This document shows, piece by piece, positions 6,405 to 13,615 of a stretch of 15,418 bases of DNA. The translations under genes and the position numbers were made by a program. This DNA comes from Desulfobacterales bacterium. Lineage in GTDB: Bacteria > Desulfobacterota > Desulfobacteria > Desulfobacterales > JASFBJ01. The stretch is taken from assembly GCA_030149585.1 (NCBI GenBank), contig JASFBJ010000048.1, forward strand, positions 1 to 15,418, read 5' to 3'. How positions within the stretch are numbered: the first letter of the stretch is position 1; each line of letters opens with the position of its first letter. The notes beneath the pieces are model-generated. The model ran no database searches. It had not been told where the DNA came from and worked only from the letters and a program-made list of their open reading frames with translations.

Positions 6405-7526
6405 GATTTTTTTAAATCCAAGCAAAAGGGTGGTTTCAGGGACAGCAAATGAGATACGAATATGACCCTCCAGACCAAAATCATCTCCTGGAACTACCGC
6501 AACTCCGGTTTTTTCCAGGAGCCTGGCTGCAAATTCCCGGCTGGTTTCTCCAGGCTGTAAATATTTATGGATGTCTGGAAACAGGTAAAAAGCACCGGCT
6601 GGTTTAATGCATTCAAATAGATTATTTACCAGTTGAAAGGCCAGCTCCCTTTTTGCGGCCAGATCCGACAAATAGCCGGCAGTAATTTCTTCAGCAAGAT
6701 CCAGAGCGGCCAATGCTCCATGCTGTGCAAAAGTACATACATTCCCGGTACAGTGACTTTGAAATTTTATAATGGCGTCAACCAGTTCAGAATGAGCCGC
6801 TACATAACCGATACGAAAGCCGGTCATTTGAAAATGTTTGGAAAAACTTTTAGTAATAATGGTTTTGTCCTGGATTTCCTTAAAAGAAAAAATACTTGTA
6901 TGAGATTTTCCATCATAAATATAATGCTCATAAGCTTCATCAGATATAACATACAGGTCATTTTTCTTAGCAATTTCGGCAATTTTTGCCAGGTCTTTAG
7001 CTGGATAAACCGCTCCAGTGGGATTATTTGGGCTGTTGATCAGGATTGCCCTGGTTTTGCCGGTTATGGCTGATTGCATGGCCGGGATGTCCAGCTGGTG
7101 GTTAACAGTTTTAACAAAAACAGGTTTTCCGCCGGCTAATTTAACCTGCTGAGCAAAACTGACCCAGCAGGGCACAGGGATGATAACCTCATCCAAAGGG
7201 TTTATGATCACCTGAAAAATTGCATAAAGGCAATGTTTTGACCCGTTTAAGATTATGATATTATCAGGCCCATAGCCCTTATAAAGTTCGGCCAGGGCGC
7301 TTCTGAGCTCTAAAATACCTGCAACCGGGCCATAACGGGTTTGGCCCATGTCAAGGGCTGTTTTAGCAGCATCAATAACCGCCTTAGGGGCCGGGAAGTT
7401 AGGTTCTCCCACGGCAAAATTGATTATCTTTTGGCCCTGTTTTTGTAACTGCTCAAATAATGGAATAAATCGAGCTGTCTTTGATTCTTCCACTGCATTA
7501 ATTCTATTTGATAATTTTATTCTCAA
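6390..7526 (-). CDS. class I PLP aminotransferase (aspartate/aromatic type)
   Basis: A fold-type I aminotransferase of about 378 residues. It shows the N-terminal LSNRINAVEESKT, FAVGEPNFPAP, the PLP-contacting NSPNNPTGAVY, SDEAYEHYIYDG (conserved Asp and Tyr), the Schiff-base lysine in KSFSK (about residue 230), MTGFRIGY and the C-terminal carboxylate-binding Arg in HIRISFA. The neighbour tyrA suggests transamination of prephenate, phenylpyruvate or hydroxyphenylpyruvate, but aspartate is equally possible. No ATG is available. I choose TTG at 7526, because family N-termini begin just before KLSNRI and a GGA lies upstream; TTG at 7550 is the alternative. The start overlaps the stop of a VapB-like remnant. 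The stop originally overlapped the tyrA start. Confidence 0.88.
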   Translation of the reverse strand: MRIKLSNRINAVEESKTARFIPLFEQLQKQGQKIINFAVGEPNFPAPKAVIDAAKTALDMGQTRYGPVAGILELRSALAELYKGYGPDNIIILNGSKHCLYAIFQVIINPLDEVIIPVPCWVSFAQQVKLAGGKPVFVKTVNHQLDIPAMQSAITGKTRAILINSPNNPTGAVYPAKDLAKIAEIAKKNDLYVISDEAYEHYIYDGKSHTSIFSFKEIQDKTIITKSFSKHFQMTGFRIGYVAAHSELVDAIIKFQSHCTGNVCTFAQHGALAALDLAEEITAGYLSDLAAKRELAFQLVNNLFECIKPAGAFYLFPDIHKYLQPGETSREFAARLLEKTGVAVVPGDDFGLEGHIRISFAVPETTLLLGFKKIKEVL

Positions 7527-7594
7527 AATATTCCGGTCGCGTTTAAGCAATCTTCTATAAGTTTATCATCAAGCACAATATTTGTACGTTTCAC
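7523..7594 (-). pseudogene. VapB-like antitoxin remnant
   Basis: A 23-codon frame from GTG at 7594 reads KRTNIVLDDKLIEDCL followed by NATGIF and a stop at 7525-7523. This matches the N-terminus of VapB-type antitoxins (PF09957-like: a strand with RTNIVLDD, then a helix ending in TGI). The rest of the antitoxin and any VapC toxin are missing. Its TGA stop overlaps the TTG of the aminotransferase, so it may now act as an upstream coupling frame. No good ribosome-binding site is visible before the GTG. Confidence 0.6.
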
Positions 7595-7935
7595 TTAGGG
7601 TTCGTGCAAAAATAAGTTGGCAATTTTAAGCGAGCCCTTAACACCTTCTTTGTACTATTCATTTCTGTCCACATAAATACCCACTCTTCCAGTGCGGAAT
7701 ATTTGCAGACTGCATCCAGAAAATCACGGCGTACATGCGCCCGGCAAAAAGCCAGTATTATGAAATCCAATTGCCTTGCCAATGATTTATAAGCACGGTA
7801 ACGATTACAAACTATACTGGCGACAATGGCCTTGACTTTTTGTCTACAAGGCACATCTGCCGGCGCATATCGAGATACTTGCCGGTGGATGTAACGCAGT
7901 AGACGAACCAACAGACAAGCAAGGTGTTGGATTTA
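7591..7935 (-). pseudogene. IS66-like transposase remnant
   Basis: An open stretch of about 115 codons with no proper start contains IVCNRYRAYK and ILAFCRAHVRRDFLDA followed by LEEWVFMW. This resembles the IS66-family catalytic core around the DxY...CWAHxRR block, with the usual Trp of CWAH replaced by Arg. The N-terminal transposase half and the far C-terminus are absent, and no second insertion-sequence end is visible. The final 23 residues look like unrelated read-through. It is a decayed fragment between queF and the aminotransferase, and bases 7936-7963 hold nothing else. The identification is from motif memory. Confidence 0.55.
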
Positions 7936-7963
7936 TTTATTTCCGGGGCACTAATATGAACAA

Positions 7964-8365
7964 CTATTTCTTATATGCGGCAGATACCTCAGTTAATATT
8001 CCGCCTCTGGCAGTAAAACTGCCCTTTACCTCCATTAGCTTTGGCTGCAATACGGCCAACAGATCGTCTAATATTTTATTTACCAGATGCTCATAAAAGA
8101 TCCCTACATTTCTAAACTGCAAGAGATAGTATTTCAAAGATTTGAGCTCAATTATCCGGTCCCCTGGAATATAACTAATCGTAATACAACCATAATCCGG
8201 CAAACCTGTCATGGGACATACTGAGGTAAATTCCGGTTGGTTAATAGTTATGGATATATCACGTTGACCTTTATATTGGTACTCGATAGGATTAAGAAGA
8301 CTGGTTTTTATCAGATCAGGAGTTTCAATAGAGTATTTAGGGGTTGATCTATCTTGTTTGGGCAT
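7964..8365 (-). CDS. queF: NADPH-dependent 7-cyano-7-deazaguanine reductase (QueF)
   Basis: QueF reduces the nitrile of preQ0 to the aminomethyl group of preQ1, used to make queuosine in tRNA. The 133-residue protein is the short, single-domain (YkvM-like) type. Catalytic Cys50 and Asp57 lie in EFTSVCPMTGLPDYG (45-59), ELKSLKYYLLQFRNVG (73-88) corresponds to the QueF signature segment, and SFTARGG is near the end. From memory, Bacillus subtilis has His-Glu in the substrate loop where this protein has Tyr91-Glu92; I think this is a known subtype. The start ATG has AGGA ten bases upstream. It stands alone, diverges from dnaG, and has no queuosine partners nearby. Confidence 0.93.
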   Translation of the reverse strand: MPKQDRSTPKYSIETPDLIKTSLLNPIEYQYKGQRDISITINQPEFTSVCPMTGLPDYGCITISYIPGDRIIELKSLKYYLLQFRNVGIFYEHLVNKILDDLLAVLQPKLMEVKGSFTARGGILTEVSAAYKK

Positions 8366-8489
8366 GCTTTATCCTGTTTTAAAAATTTGGTTTTAAAATT
8401 TCTGATTTTAAAAATTTTGATGTTAGAAATTTGTGTAAATAAATTTTAGAAGAATTATATTTACGAATAGAAATGGTCATTAAATATTT

Positions 8490-8518
8490 TTTTTAGTGCA
8501 AAATCTGGATATTGTCAA
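8490..8518 (-). promoter_or_regulatory. candidate queF promoter
   Basis: On the minus strand a perfect -35 TTGACA (8518-8513) is followed after 17 bases by -10 TAAAAA (8495-8490). The predicted start near 8483 gives a leader of about 118 bases before queF. Confidence 0.6.
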
Positions 8519-8612
8519 TCATAAACAAAATTAAGCTGGATATTTAATATTAGCTGAGGCCTTTTTTTAGCACTGCAAAACAAATTTACCCTAAAGGTTA
8601 TATAATTAAGTG

Positions 8613-8641
8613 TTGACTAATTCTGAATTCAATATTATATT
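8613..8641 (+). promoter_or_regulatory. candidate dnaG-rpoD promoter
   Basis: -35 TTGACT (8613-8618), 17-base spacer, -10 TATATT (8636-8641): close to the sigma-70 consensus. Transcription would start near 8648, just before the hairpin at 8652-8694 and about 90 bases before dnaG. Confidence 0.7.
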
Positions 8642-8651
8642 TTAGGTTTCT

Positions 8652-8694
8652 AAATAATAATGAGCAGATAATCTATTCTGCTCTGCTATTATTT
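8652..8694 (+). other. long hairpin in the dnaG leader RNA
   Basis: AAATAATA (8652-8659) pairs with TATTATTT (8687-8694) and, after a small internal loop, GAGCAGA (8662-8668) pairs perfectly with TCTGCTC (8677-8683). The loop is eight bases. No T-run follows, so it is more likely an mRNA stability or regulatory structure than a terminator. It would occupy nearly the very 5' end of the dnaG-rpoD transcript. Confidence 0.7.
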
Positions 8695-8737
8695 ATTCAA
8701 ATTAAACCCATTTCCATATGTTTGGAGGGTGCTTTTC

Positions 8738-10591
8738 TTGGTTGCATGGATTCCGGATAATAAAATTAAAGAAATTCAACATACTGCCGATATTATCGAT
8801 ATTATATCGGAAACAGTGCTTTTAAAGAAAGCCGGGAAAAACTTTGTGGGCCTATGTCCCTTTCATACGGAAAAAACGCCCTCTTTTACCGTGAGCCCGG
8901 CAAAACAAATTTTTCATTGTTTTGGTTGTGGATGCGGGGGCGATATTTTCAGGTTCATAATGAAACAGAACGGGCTCAACTTTCCAGAGGCGGTGACGAC
9001 ATTAGCCGGACGCTATGGAATAGAAATTGAATCTCAACAAATTTCACCAGCACAACAAAGACGGATTACAGAAAAAGAACAGCTTCTGGATATTAACAAC
9101 ATTGCCATGCTGTTTTTTCAATCTGTTTTAAAAAAAGCCCAATCCAGCCGAAAAGCTCAAAATTATCTGGCTAAACGGGGAATGAGCGAAATACTGATTG
9201 ATAAATTTAAACTTGGATATGCCCCATCAGGATGGGATAATCTTTTAAAACATTTAAATCAAAAACAGATTTCTCTCTCCATGGCGGAAAAAGCAGGATT
9301 GATTGTACAACGAAAAACAAAAAACGGTTTTTATGACCGATTCAGGGATCGTATCATTTTTCCCATTTTGAATCCGGGAAATAAAATAATTGGCTTTGGC
9401 GGCAGGGTAATGGATGATTCACTTCCTAAATATCTGAACTCCCCTGAATCACCGGTCTATAATAAAAGCAAATCCTTATATGGATTACATATAGCTAAAT
9501 CCGTTATGCGGGAAACTCAAACCGCCTATCTGGTAGAAGGCTATTTTGATGTTTTAGCGCTTCATTTACATAAGGTAAATAATTCAGTGGCTACCCTGGG
9601 CACGTCCATGACGGATGCGCATGTACAACTGTTAAAAGGATGTTTAGGTTCTGAAGGCAAGGTCATCCTTGTATATGACTCTGATAAGGCAGGTATTAAA
9701 GCTGCTCTGCGTAGTATCCCGATTTTCAACCAGGGTTTTCTGGAAGTCCGGATACTGGTACTGCCCTCTGGATATGATCCTGATTCTTATATAATGGAGT
9801 TTGGGAAAGATCTGTTTTTAAAAATAGCTGCCGATGCTTTGGGAGTAATTCCGTTTTTAATTGAAACCGCCGTTAAAAAGCATGGTGTTTCAGTTGAAGG
9901 GAAAATACATATCTTAAATGATTTGATCAAACCTTTAGCCGGGCTATCCGATAATATTGTTAAAACTTTATATATCAAACAGCTTGCTGAGCGCTTGGGA
10001 ATTAATGAAAGTGCTGTTTTGGAGAAAGTTAAAACAAGTTCAATTCAGCAAGGCAACCGGACTCTGGGTCAATCAAGAGCTCCATTCAAAAGATTGCCCG
10101 ATATAATAGAGGGTCAGCCGAAAAATTCCGGCCCAGCCGCCACCGAATATGATGTAAATAAAGGAATAAATAACCGGATTGAGGTTCAACTTCTTAAAAT
10201 GTTGCTGCAATTTCCTGAAATGGCAGAGGAAATCCGCAAAAAAAAAATAATTGATCTATTTGAAGATCAATCCTTGAAGGCAGTCGGCAAGATAATTTTA
10301 AAACATGATGATACTGCTAAAGAGCGAATAACCGACATATTAATTCAGGTAAATGAGGAGAGTCAAAGCAATCTTATTGCCTCTTTGCTTTTAAAAGAGG
10401 AGGTTTGGGATCATAAAGGTTGTCAGCGTCTGATTGAGCAGTTCACAATTCGCCATAACCGTCACCAAACTGATTTATTACAAAAGATAAAAGACGCTGA
10501 AGCTAATAACGATATTGGATTAGTCACTGAAATTTTGCAGAGCAAACAGAATAAAGCCAGACAATCAGATGTGTTAAGGAGGCAAAATTAG
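8738..10591 (+). CDS. dnaG: DNA primase (DnaG)
   Basis: DnaG makes the RNA primers for lagging-strand replication with the DnaB helicase. The 617 residues have three parts. First is an N-terminal CHC2 zinc-binding domain with Cys40-x2-His43 and Cys61-x2-Cys64. Next comes the RNA-polymerase core, with the TOPRIM motif VEGYFDV (Glu267, Asp271) and the metal ligands Asp314 and Asp316 in VYDSDKAG. Last is a less conserved helical C-terminus, expected to contact DnaB. I choose TTG at 8738: GGAGGG (8724-8729) is ideally spaced for it, and the protein then starts MVAWIPDNKI, as in relatives. The GTG at 8729 lies within the Shine-Dalgarno. The stop TAG directly abuts the rpoD ATG, so the pair is an operon. 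Confidence 0.96.
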   Translation: MVAWIPDNKIKEIQHTADIIDIISETVLLKKAGKNFVGLCPFHTEKTPSFTVSPAKQIFHCFGCGCGGDIFRFIMKQNGLNFPEAVTTLAGRYGIEIESQQISPAQQRRITEKEQLLDINNIAMLFFQSVLKKAQSSRKAQNYLAKRGMSEILIDKFKLGYAPSGWDNLLKHLNQKQISLSMAEKAGLIVQRKTKNGFYDRFRDRIIFPILNPGNKIIGFGGRVMDDSLPKYLNSPESPVYNKSKSLYGLHIAKSVMRETQTAYLVEGYFDVLALHLHKVNNSVATLGTSMTDAHVQLLKGCLGSEGKVILVYDSDKAGIKAALRSIPIFNQGFLEVRILVLPSGYDPDSYIMEFGKDLFLKIAADALGVIPFLIETAVKKHGVSVEGKIHILNDLIKPLAGLSDNIVKTLYIKQLAERLGINESAVLEKVKTSSIQQGNRTLGQSRAPFKRLPDIIEGQPKNSGPAATEYDVNKGINNRIEVQLLKMLLQFPEMAEEIRKKKIIDLFEDQSLKAVGKIILKHDDTAKERITDILIQVNEESQSNLIASLLLKEEVWDHKGCQRLIEQFTIRHNRHQTDLLQKIKDAEANNDIGLVTEILQSKQNKARQSDVLRRQN

Positions 10592-12361
10592 ATGGCAAAA
10601 AAAACCGCCAAAACACGGAAAAAAAAACAAGCCCTCAGCTTAGGGAAAAATTCTCTTGCCAGGTTTAAAAAACTGGATTCTTTGATCAGCGAAGGCAGGA
10701 AAAAAGGGCTTCTGACATTCAACAAAATTAACAAAGCGCTTGTCAAAGATGCGCCCACAGCAGAGGAACTGGATGATATCCTGATTATGTTTTCTAATCT
10801 TGATATAAAGGTTGCAGAGAAAAAAGCTTCAAAAATAAAAAAAGTCACCACGCCTAAAACCAGTACAACTGCAACCGATTTTGGTTCTGTTACAGATCCT
10901 GTTAAAATGTATTTAAGAGAAATGGGGCTTGTAACCCTGCTTAGCAGAGAAGGTGAAGTTGAAATTGCCAAAAAAATTGAATCCGGTGAGCAAGATGTTC
11001 TCAAAGCCCTGCTTGAAACCAATACCGGAGTTGAATATATTTTATCTCTTGGCAAACGGATTGAGCAACGGACATTGCGCCCTAAACATGTGCTGCGGGA
11101 TATTGATGAAGGGGATACCTATTTAAATGAAGTTGTTCAGATTGAAAGCTTTATGAACACAATTCGTTCCATTGAGTCAGTTCACCTTGAAAATATTGTC
11201 TTTAGAGAAATAATTTTTTCTTCTGATCTGGCTCCTAATGAGTTGCGCAGAACAAGAAGATGCATCAATAGACGCAACAGCAAAATTTTTTTTCTTTTGA
11301 AAGACTGGCGTTTTGAAGGTCGGGTCATCGATAAAATTGAAAAAGAAATTCGTAATCTGATAAGCTGGTTTGACGCTTTACATAATTTACTGATCATGTT
11401 TGCGGAAAGCTTTCGGATCCCTTTTAAAAAATTTATAACCAAATTAAACGATAAACCTGCTTTTATTGCATGGGCATCCGAAAACAAATCTCTTGAAATG
11501 GATGAAGTTGAACATTTATACCATGAATTGCATATGATTTGGGGCAGGATCGCTGACAAACAAGATCAAACAAAATGCAATGCAAGGGTTCTAAAACGTA
11601 TTTTAATAAGTGTTGACGAGGGTCGTTTCCGGGCTAATCTTGCAAAAAGAGAGCTGATTAAAGCTAATTTACGTCTTGTAGTCAGTATTGCAAAAAAATA
11701 TACCAATCGAGGCCTGCAATTTTTGGATCTAATCCAGGAGGGCAATATCGGTTTGATGAAGGCGGTAGACAAATTTGAATATCGCCGCGGCTATAAATTT
11801 TCAACATACGCTACATGGTGGATCAGACAGGCTATTACCAGAGCTATTGCAGATCAGGCAAGAACTATCCGAATTCCGGTTCATATGATTGAAACCATAA
11901 ACAAACTTATTAGAACTTCAAGATATCTGGTTCAGGAATTAGGTCGTGAGCCAACCCCTGAAGAAATTGCCGAAAAAATGGAAATTCATCTGAGCAAGGT
12001 TCGTAAAGTACTGAAAATAGCCCGAGAACCAATTTCGCTGGAAACACCAATAGGCGAAGAGGAAGATAGTCATCTTGGTGATTTTATTGAAGATAAAAAG
12101 TTTTTATTACCTTCGGATGCCACTGTTAACATAGATCTTGCCAACCAGACCAGAAAAGTGCTGGCCACCTTAACACCCAGGGAGGAGAAAGTGCTGCGGA
12201 TGCGTTTTGGTATAGGCGAAAAAGCGGATCATACTTTAGAAGAAGTGGGGCAGGACTTTACAGTAACACGTGAAAGAATCAGACAGATAGAGGCCAAGGC
12301 CTTGAGAAAGCTGCGGCATCCTACACGCAGCCGTAAGCTTAAAAGTTTTATTGACTCTTAA
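10592..12361 (+). CDS. rpoD: RNA polymerase primary sigma factor (RpoD, sigma-70)
   Basis: The housekeeping sigma factor directs RNA polymerase to -35/-10 promoters. It has 589 residues. They comprise a Lys-rich N-terminus and short region 1.1 (1-80), region 1.2 (DPVKMYLREMG, 102-112), a non-conserved insert (about 140-340), region 2 with LRLVVSIAKKYTNRG and TYATWWIRQAI (about 354-430), region 3, and region 4. The region 4 helix-turn-helix reads EEVGQDFTVTRERIRQIEAKAL (550-571, first part EEVGQDF). The long insert and a full region 1 mark it as a primary, not an alternative, sigma factor. A strong AAGGAGG (10576-10582) sits inside the end of dnaG, nine bases before the ATG. Confidence 0.97.
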   Translation: MAKKTAKTRKKKQALSLGKNSLARFKKLDSLISEGRKKGLLTFNKINKALVKDAPTAEELDDILIMFSNLDIKVAEKKASKIKKVTTPKTSTTATDFGSVTDPVKMYLREMGLVTLLSREGEVEIAKKIESGEQDVLKALLETNTGVEYILSLGKRIEQRTLRPKHVLRDIDEGDTYLNEVVQIESFMNTIRSIESVHLENIVFREIIFSSDLAPNELRRTRRCINRRNSKIFFLLKDWRFEGRVIDKIEKEIRNLISWFDALHNLLIMFAESFRIPFKKFITKLNDKPAFIAWASENKSLEMDEVEHLYHELHMIWGRIADKQDQTKCNARVLKRILISVDEGRFRANLAKRELIKANLRLVVSIAKKYTNRGLQFLDLIQEGNIGLMKAVDKFEYRRGYKFSTYATWWIRQAITRAIADQARTIRIPVHMIETINKLIRTSRYLVQELGREPTPEEIAEKMEIHLSKVRKVLKIAREPISLETPIGEEEDSHLGDFIEDKKFLLPSDATVNIDLANQTRKVLATLTPREEKVLRMRFGIGEKADHTLEEVGQDFTVTRERIRQIEAKALRKLRHPTRSRKLKSFIDS

Positions 12362-12389
12362 AAAATGGCCATTTACAAGATTTATATAA

Positions 12390-12423
12390 AAAGTGTTAAT
12401 ACTGGTCTTGACAAAAACACTTT
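12390..12423 (+). terminator. weak hairpin after rpoD
   Basis: AAAGTGTT (12390-12397) pairs with AACACTTT (12416-12423) across an 18-base loop. Only three T end the arm, so termination would be inefficient. The structure contains the -35 box of the next promoter. It may be a leaky terminator, or the pairing may be coincidental. Confidence 0.35.
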
Positions 12424-12436
12424 CTAAAGTTAATAA
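12408..12436 (+). promoter_or_regulatory. candidate tRNA promoter
   Basis: A perfect -35 TTGACA (12408-12413) is followed after 17 bases by TAATAA (12431-12436), a moderate -10. A start near 12443 would lie about 26 bases before the tRNA. Confidence 0.5.
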
Positions 12437-12468
12437 AGCTATCGTTCTTAATATTCGGCTAATATTTG

Positions 12469-12541
12469 GGGCCCATAGCTCAGCTGGCAGAGCCACCGGC
12501 TCATAACCGGTAGGTCCCTGGTTCGAACCCAGGTGGGCCCA
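12469..12541 (+). tRNA. tRNA with anticodon CAT, probably tRNA-Ile2
   Basis: A complete cloverleaf: acceptor GGGCCCA/TGGGCCC, D-stem GCTC/GAGC, anticodon stem ACCGG/CCGGT with loop CTCATAA (anticodon CAT), T-stem CCTGG/CCAGG with loop TTCGAAC, and discriminator A. The 3' CCA is not encoded. The G1-C72 pair rules out an initiator. Pairs C4-G69 and C5-G68 together with A73 are the determinants known for lysidine synthetase TilS in Escherichia coli. I therefore favour tRNA-Ile2 (modified to read AUA) over elongator tRNA-Met, though automatic annotation would often say Met. Confidence 0.93.
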
Positions 12542-12647
12542 TTAATACTTTTTTTAATCATAGGCTGTTTTATGGTAAACAAAAAATGGGTAATCTCAAC
12601 AATCAAGGTATTTAATCTTTTTGAAGATTTTAAGCCTTCTCATTTTC

Positions 12648-12686
12648 AAGGCGCGGCACTTCCTGGTGACCGCGCCTTTTCTTTTT
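12648..12686 (+). terminator. strong intrinsic terminator after the tRNA
   Basis: AAGGCGCGG (12648-12656) pairs with CCGCGCCTT (12670-12678). The loop is closed further by CAC/GTG, and TTTTCTTTTT follows. It should end the tRNA transcript, and any rpoD readthrough, before the Nif3 gene. Upstream, AATCTT/AAGATT (12614-12619/12624-12629) and GCCTT (12634-12638) are additional pairing elements; the latter can pair with the first five bases of the terminator arm. Confidence 0.9.
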
Positions 12687-12729
12687 AAAATTTTTATTAT
12701 TTTTACAGTCTGGGAAATAACCGGTTAAT

Positions 12730-13557
12730 ATGTCTACTGTTGCTGAAATCATTAATATCATGGAAACGATAGCGCCATTGAACCTGGCTGAAAACTGGGA
12801 TAATTGCGGTTTACAGGTAGGTCATAAACTCTGGCCTGTGAATAAAATTCAAGTTGCGCTGGATCCTTTGATTGAGGTCGTGGACAGTGCAATTGAAGCG
12901 CAGGTGGATCTTTTGATAACGCATCACCCGCTAATACTAAAGCCTCTTAAAATAATAGATCTCCAAACAGCGCAAGGCTCTGTAATTTCAAAGGCTTTAA
13001 ATCATCAACTCAGTATTTATGCAGCTCATACAAATCTTGACAAAGTCAAAGGCGGTGTTAATGATCTCCTTTGTGATCAACTGAAATTAAAAAATCTGCA
13101 GCCTTTAATTATGAATGAAAAGGAAACCGGCCTGGGAAGGATTGGTCAACTGGAACAACCAATAACCTTGGCTGACTATGCCCGTCAGATACAAAGCAAC
13201 TTCAGGTTGGATTTTGTTAAAGTTGCGGGTCGTCCGGATTTACTCATTGAATCAGCTGCTGTTTGTTCAGGCAGCGGTTCCAGCTTACTGGGTCATTTTT
13301 TATCATCAAAAGCCCAGGTATTTATAAGCGGTGATTTAAAATATCATGATGCACGGATTATTGAAGAAGCTGATTTGGCCTTAATAGATATCGGCCATTT
13401 TACATCCGAACACCTGATAGTTGCAAATTTATCCTGTCAGCTTAAAAAGATTCTTAAACAACGCAATCTTAAAATAAAAGTTGATCCCTGCTCCATTGAA
13501 AATGATCCATTCTACTTTATTAATAAGGAGAATATCTCGAAAGGCCATAACATATAA
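12730..13557 (+). CDS. Nif3-like dinuclear metal-centre protein (YbgI/GTP cyclohydrolase I type 2 family)
   Basis: This conserved family forms hexameric toroids with a two-metal site. The biochemical role is unsettled, and the database name GTP cyclohydrolase type 2 is weakly supported. The 275 residues show NWDNCGLQVG (22-31), the metal-binding THH (64-66), AAHTNLD (98-104) with His100 and Asp104, CSGSGSS (179-185), SGDLKYHD (200-207) and DIGHFTSE (220-227) with His223 and Glu227. All metal ligands are present. There is no inserted middle domain of the longer family members. The ATG lies after the terminator with only a weak ribosome-binding site. The zinc-ribbon gene follows after 58 bases, a pairing common in many bacteria. 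Confidence 0.9.
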   Translation: MSTVAEIINIMETIAPLNLAENWDNCGLQVGHKLWPVNKIQVALDPLIEVVDSAIEAQVDLLITHHPLILKPLKIIDLQTAQGSVISKALNHQLSIYAAHTNLDKVKGGVNDLLCDQLKLKNLQPLIMNEKETGLGRIGQLEQPITLADYARQIQSNFRLDFVKVAGRPDLLIESAAVCSGSGSSLLGHFLSSKAQVFISGDLKYHDARIIEEADLALIDIGHFTSEHLIVANLSCQLKKILKQRNLKIKVDPCSIENDPFYFINKENISKGHNI

Positions 13558-13615
13558 ACTTCCGGGGTATAAAATATAAACTATTAATAATAACGTGCAG
13601 GCATAGAAAATAATT

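Larger units (their letters stand above)
8366..8728. other. AT-rich divergent intergenic region queF-dnaG
   Basis: It contains one strong promoter in each direction and a large hairpin in the dnaG leader. Near queF (about 8376-8425) there are several imperfect copies of ttttaaaaattt. I see no preQ1 riboswitch signature in the roughly 120-base queF leader, no tRNA and no supported small gene. Confidence 0.6.

Noticed and set aside
8366..8483. preQ1 riboswitch in the queF leader
   Set aside because: The leader is AT-rich without the C-rich and G-rich blocks of the known preQ1 aptamers, as far as I can judge by eye.
8601..8606. TATAAT upstream of dnaG as the main -10
   Set aside because: No reasonable -35 lies 16-18 bases upstream. 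TTGACT/TATATT a little downstream is much better.
8729..8731. GTG start for dnaG
   Set aside because: It overlaps the Shine-Dalgarno GGAGGG, which is spaced correctly for the TTG at 8738.
10588..11772. Minus-strand open frames opposite rpoD
   Set aside because: They mirror conserved or Lys-rich parts of the sigma factor and have no independent support.
12572..12688. 38-codon frame between tRNA and the Nif3 gene as a gene
   Set aside because: It runs through a strong terminator, has only a weak ribosome-binding site, and resembles no family I know. It is kept only as part of a finding.
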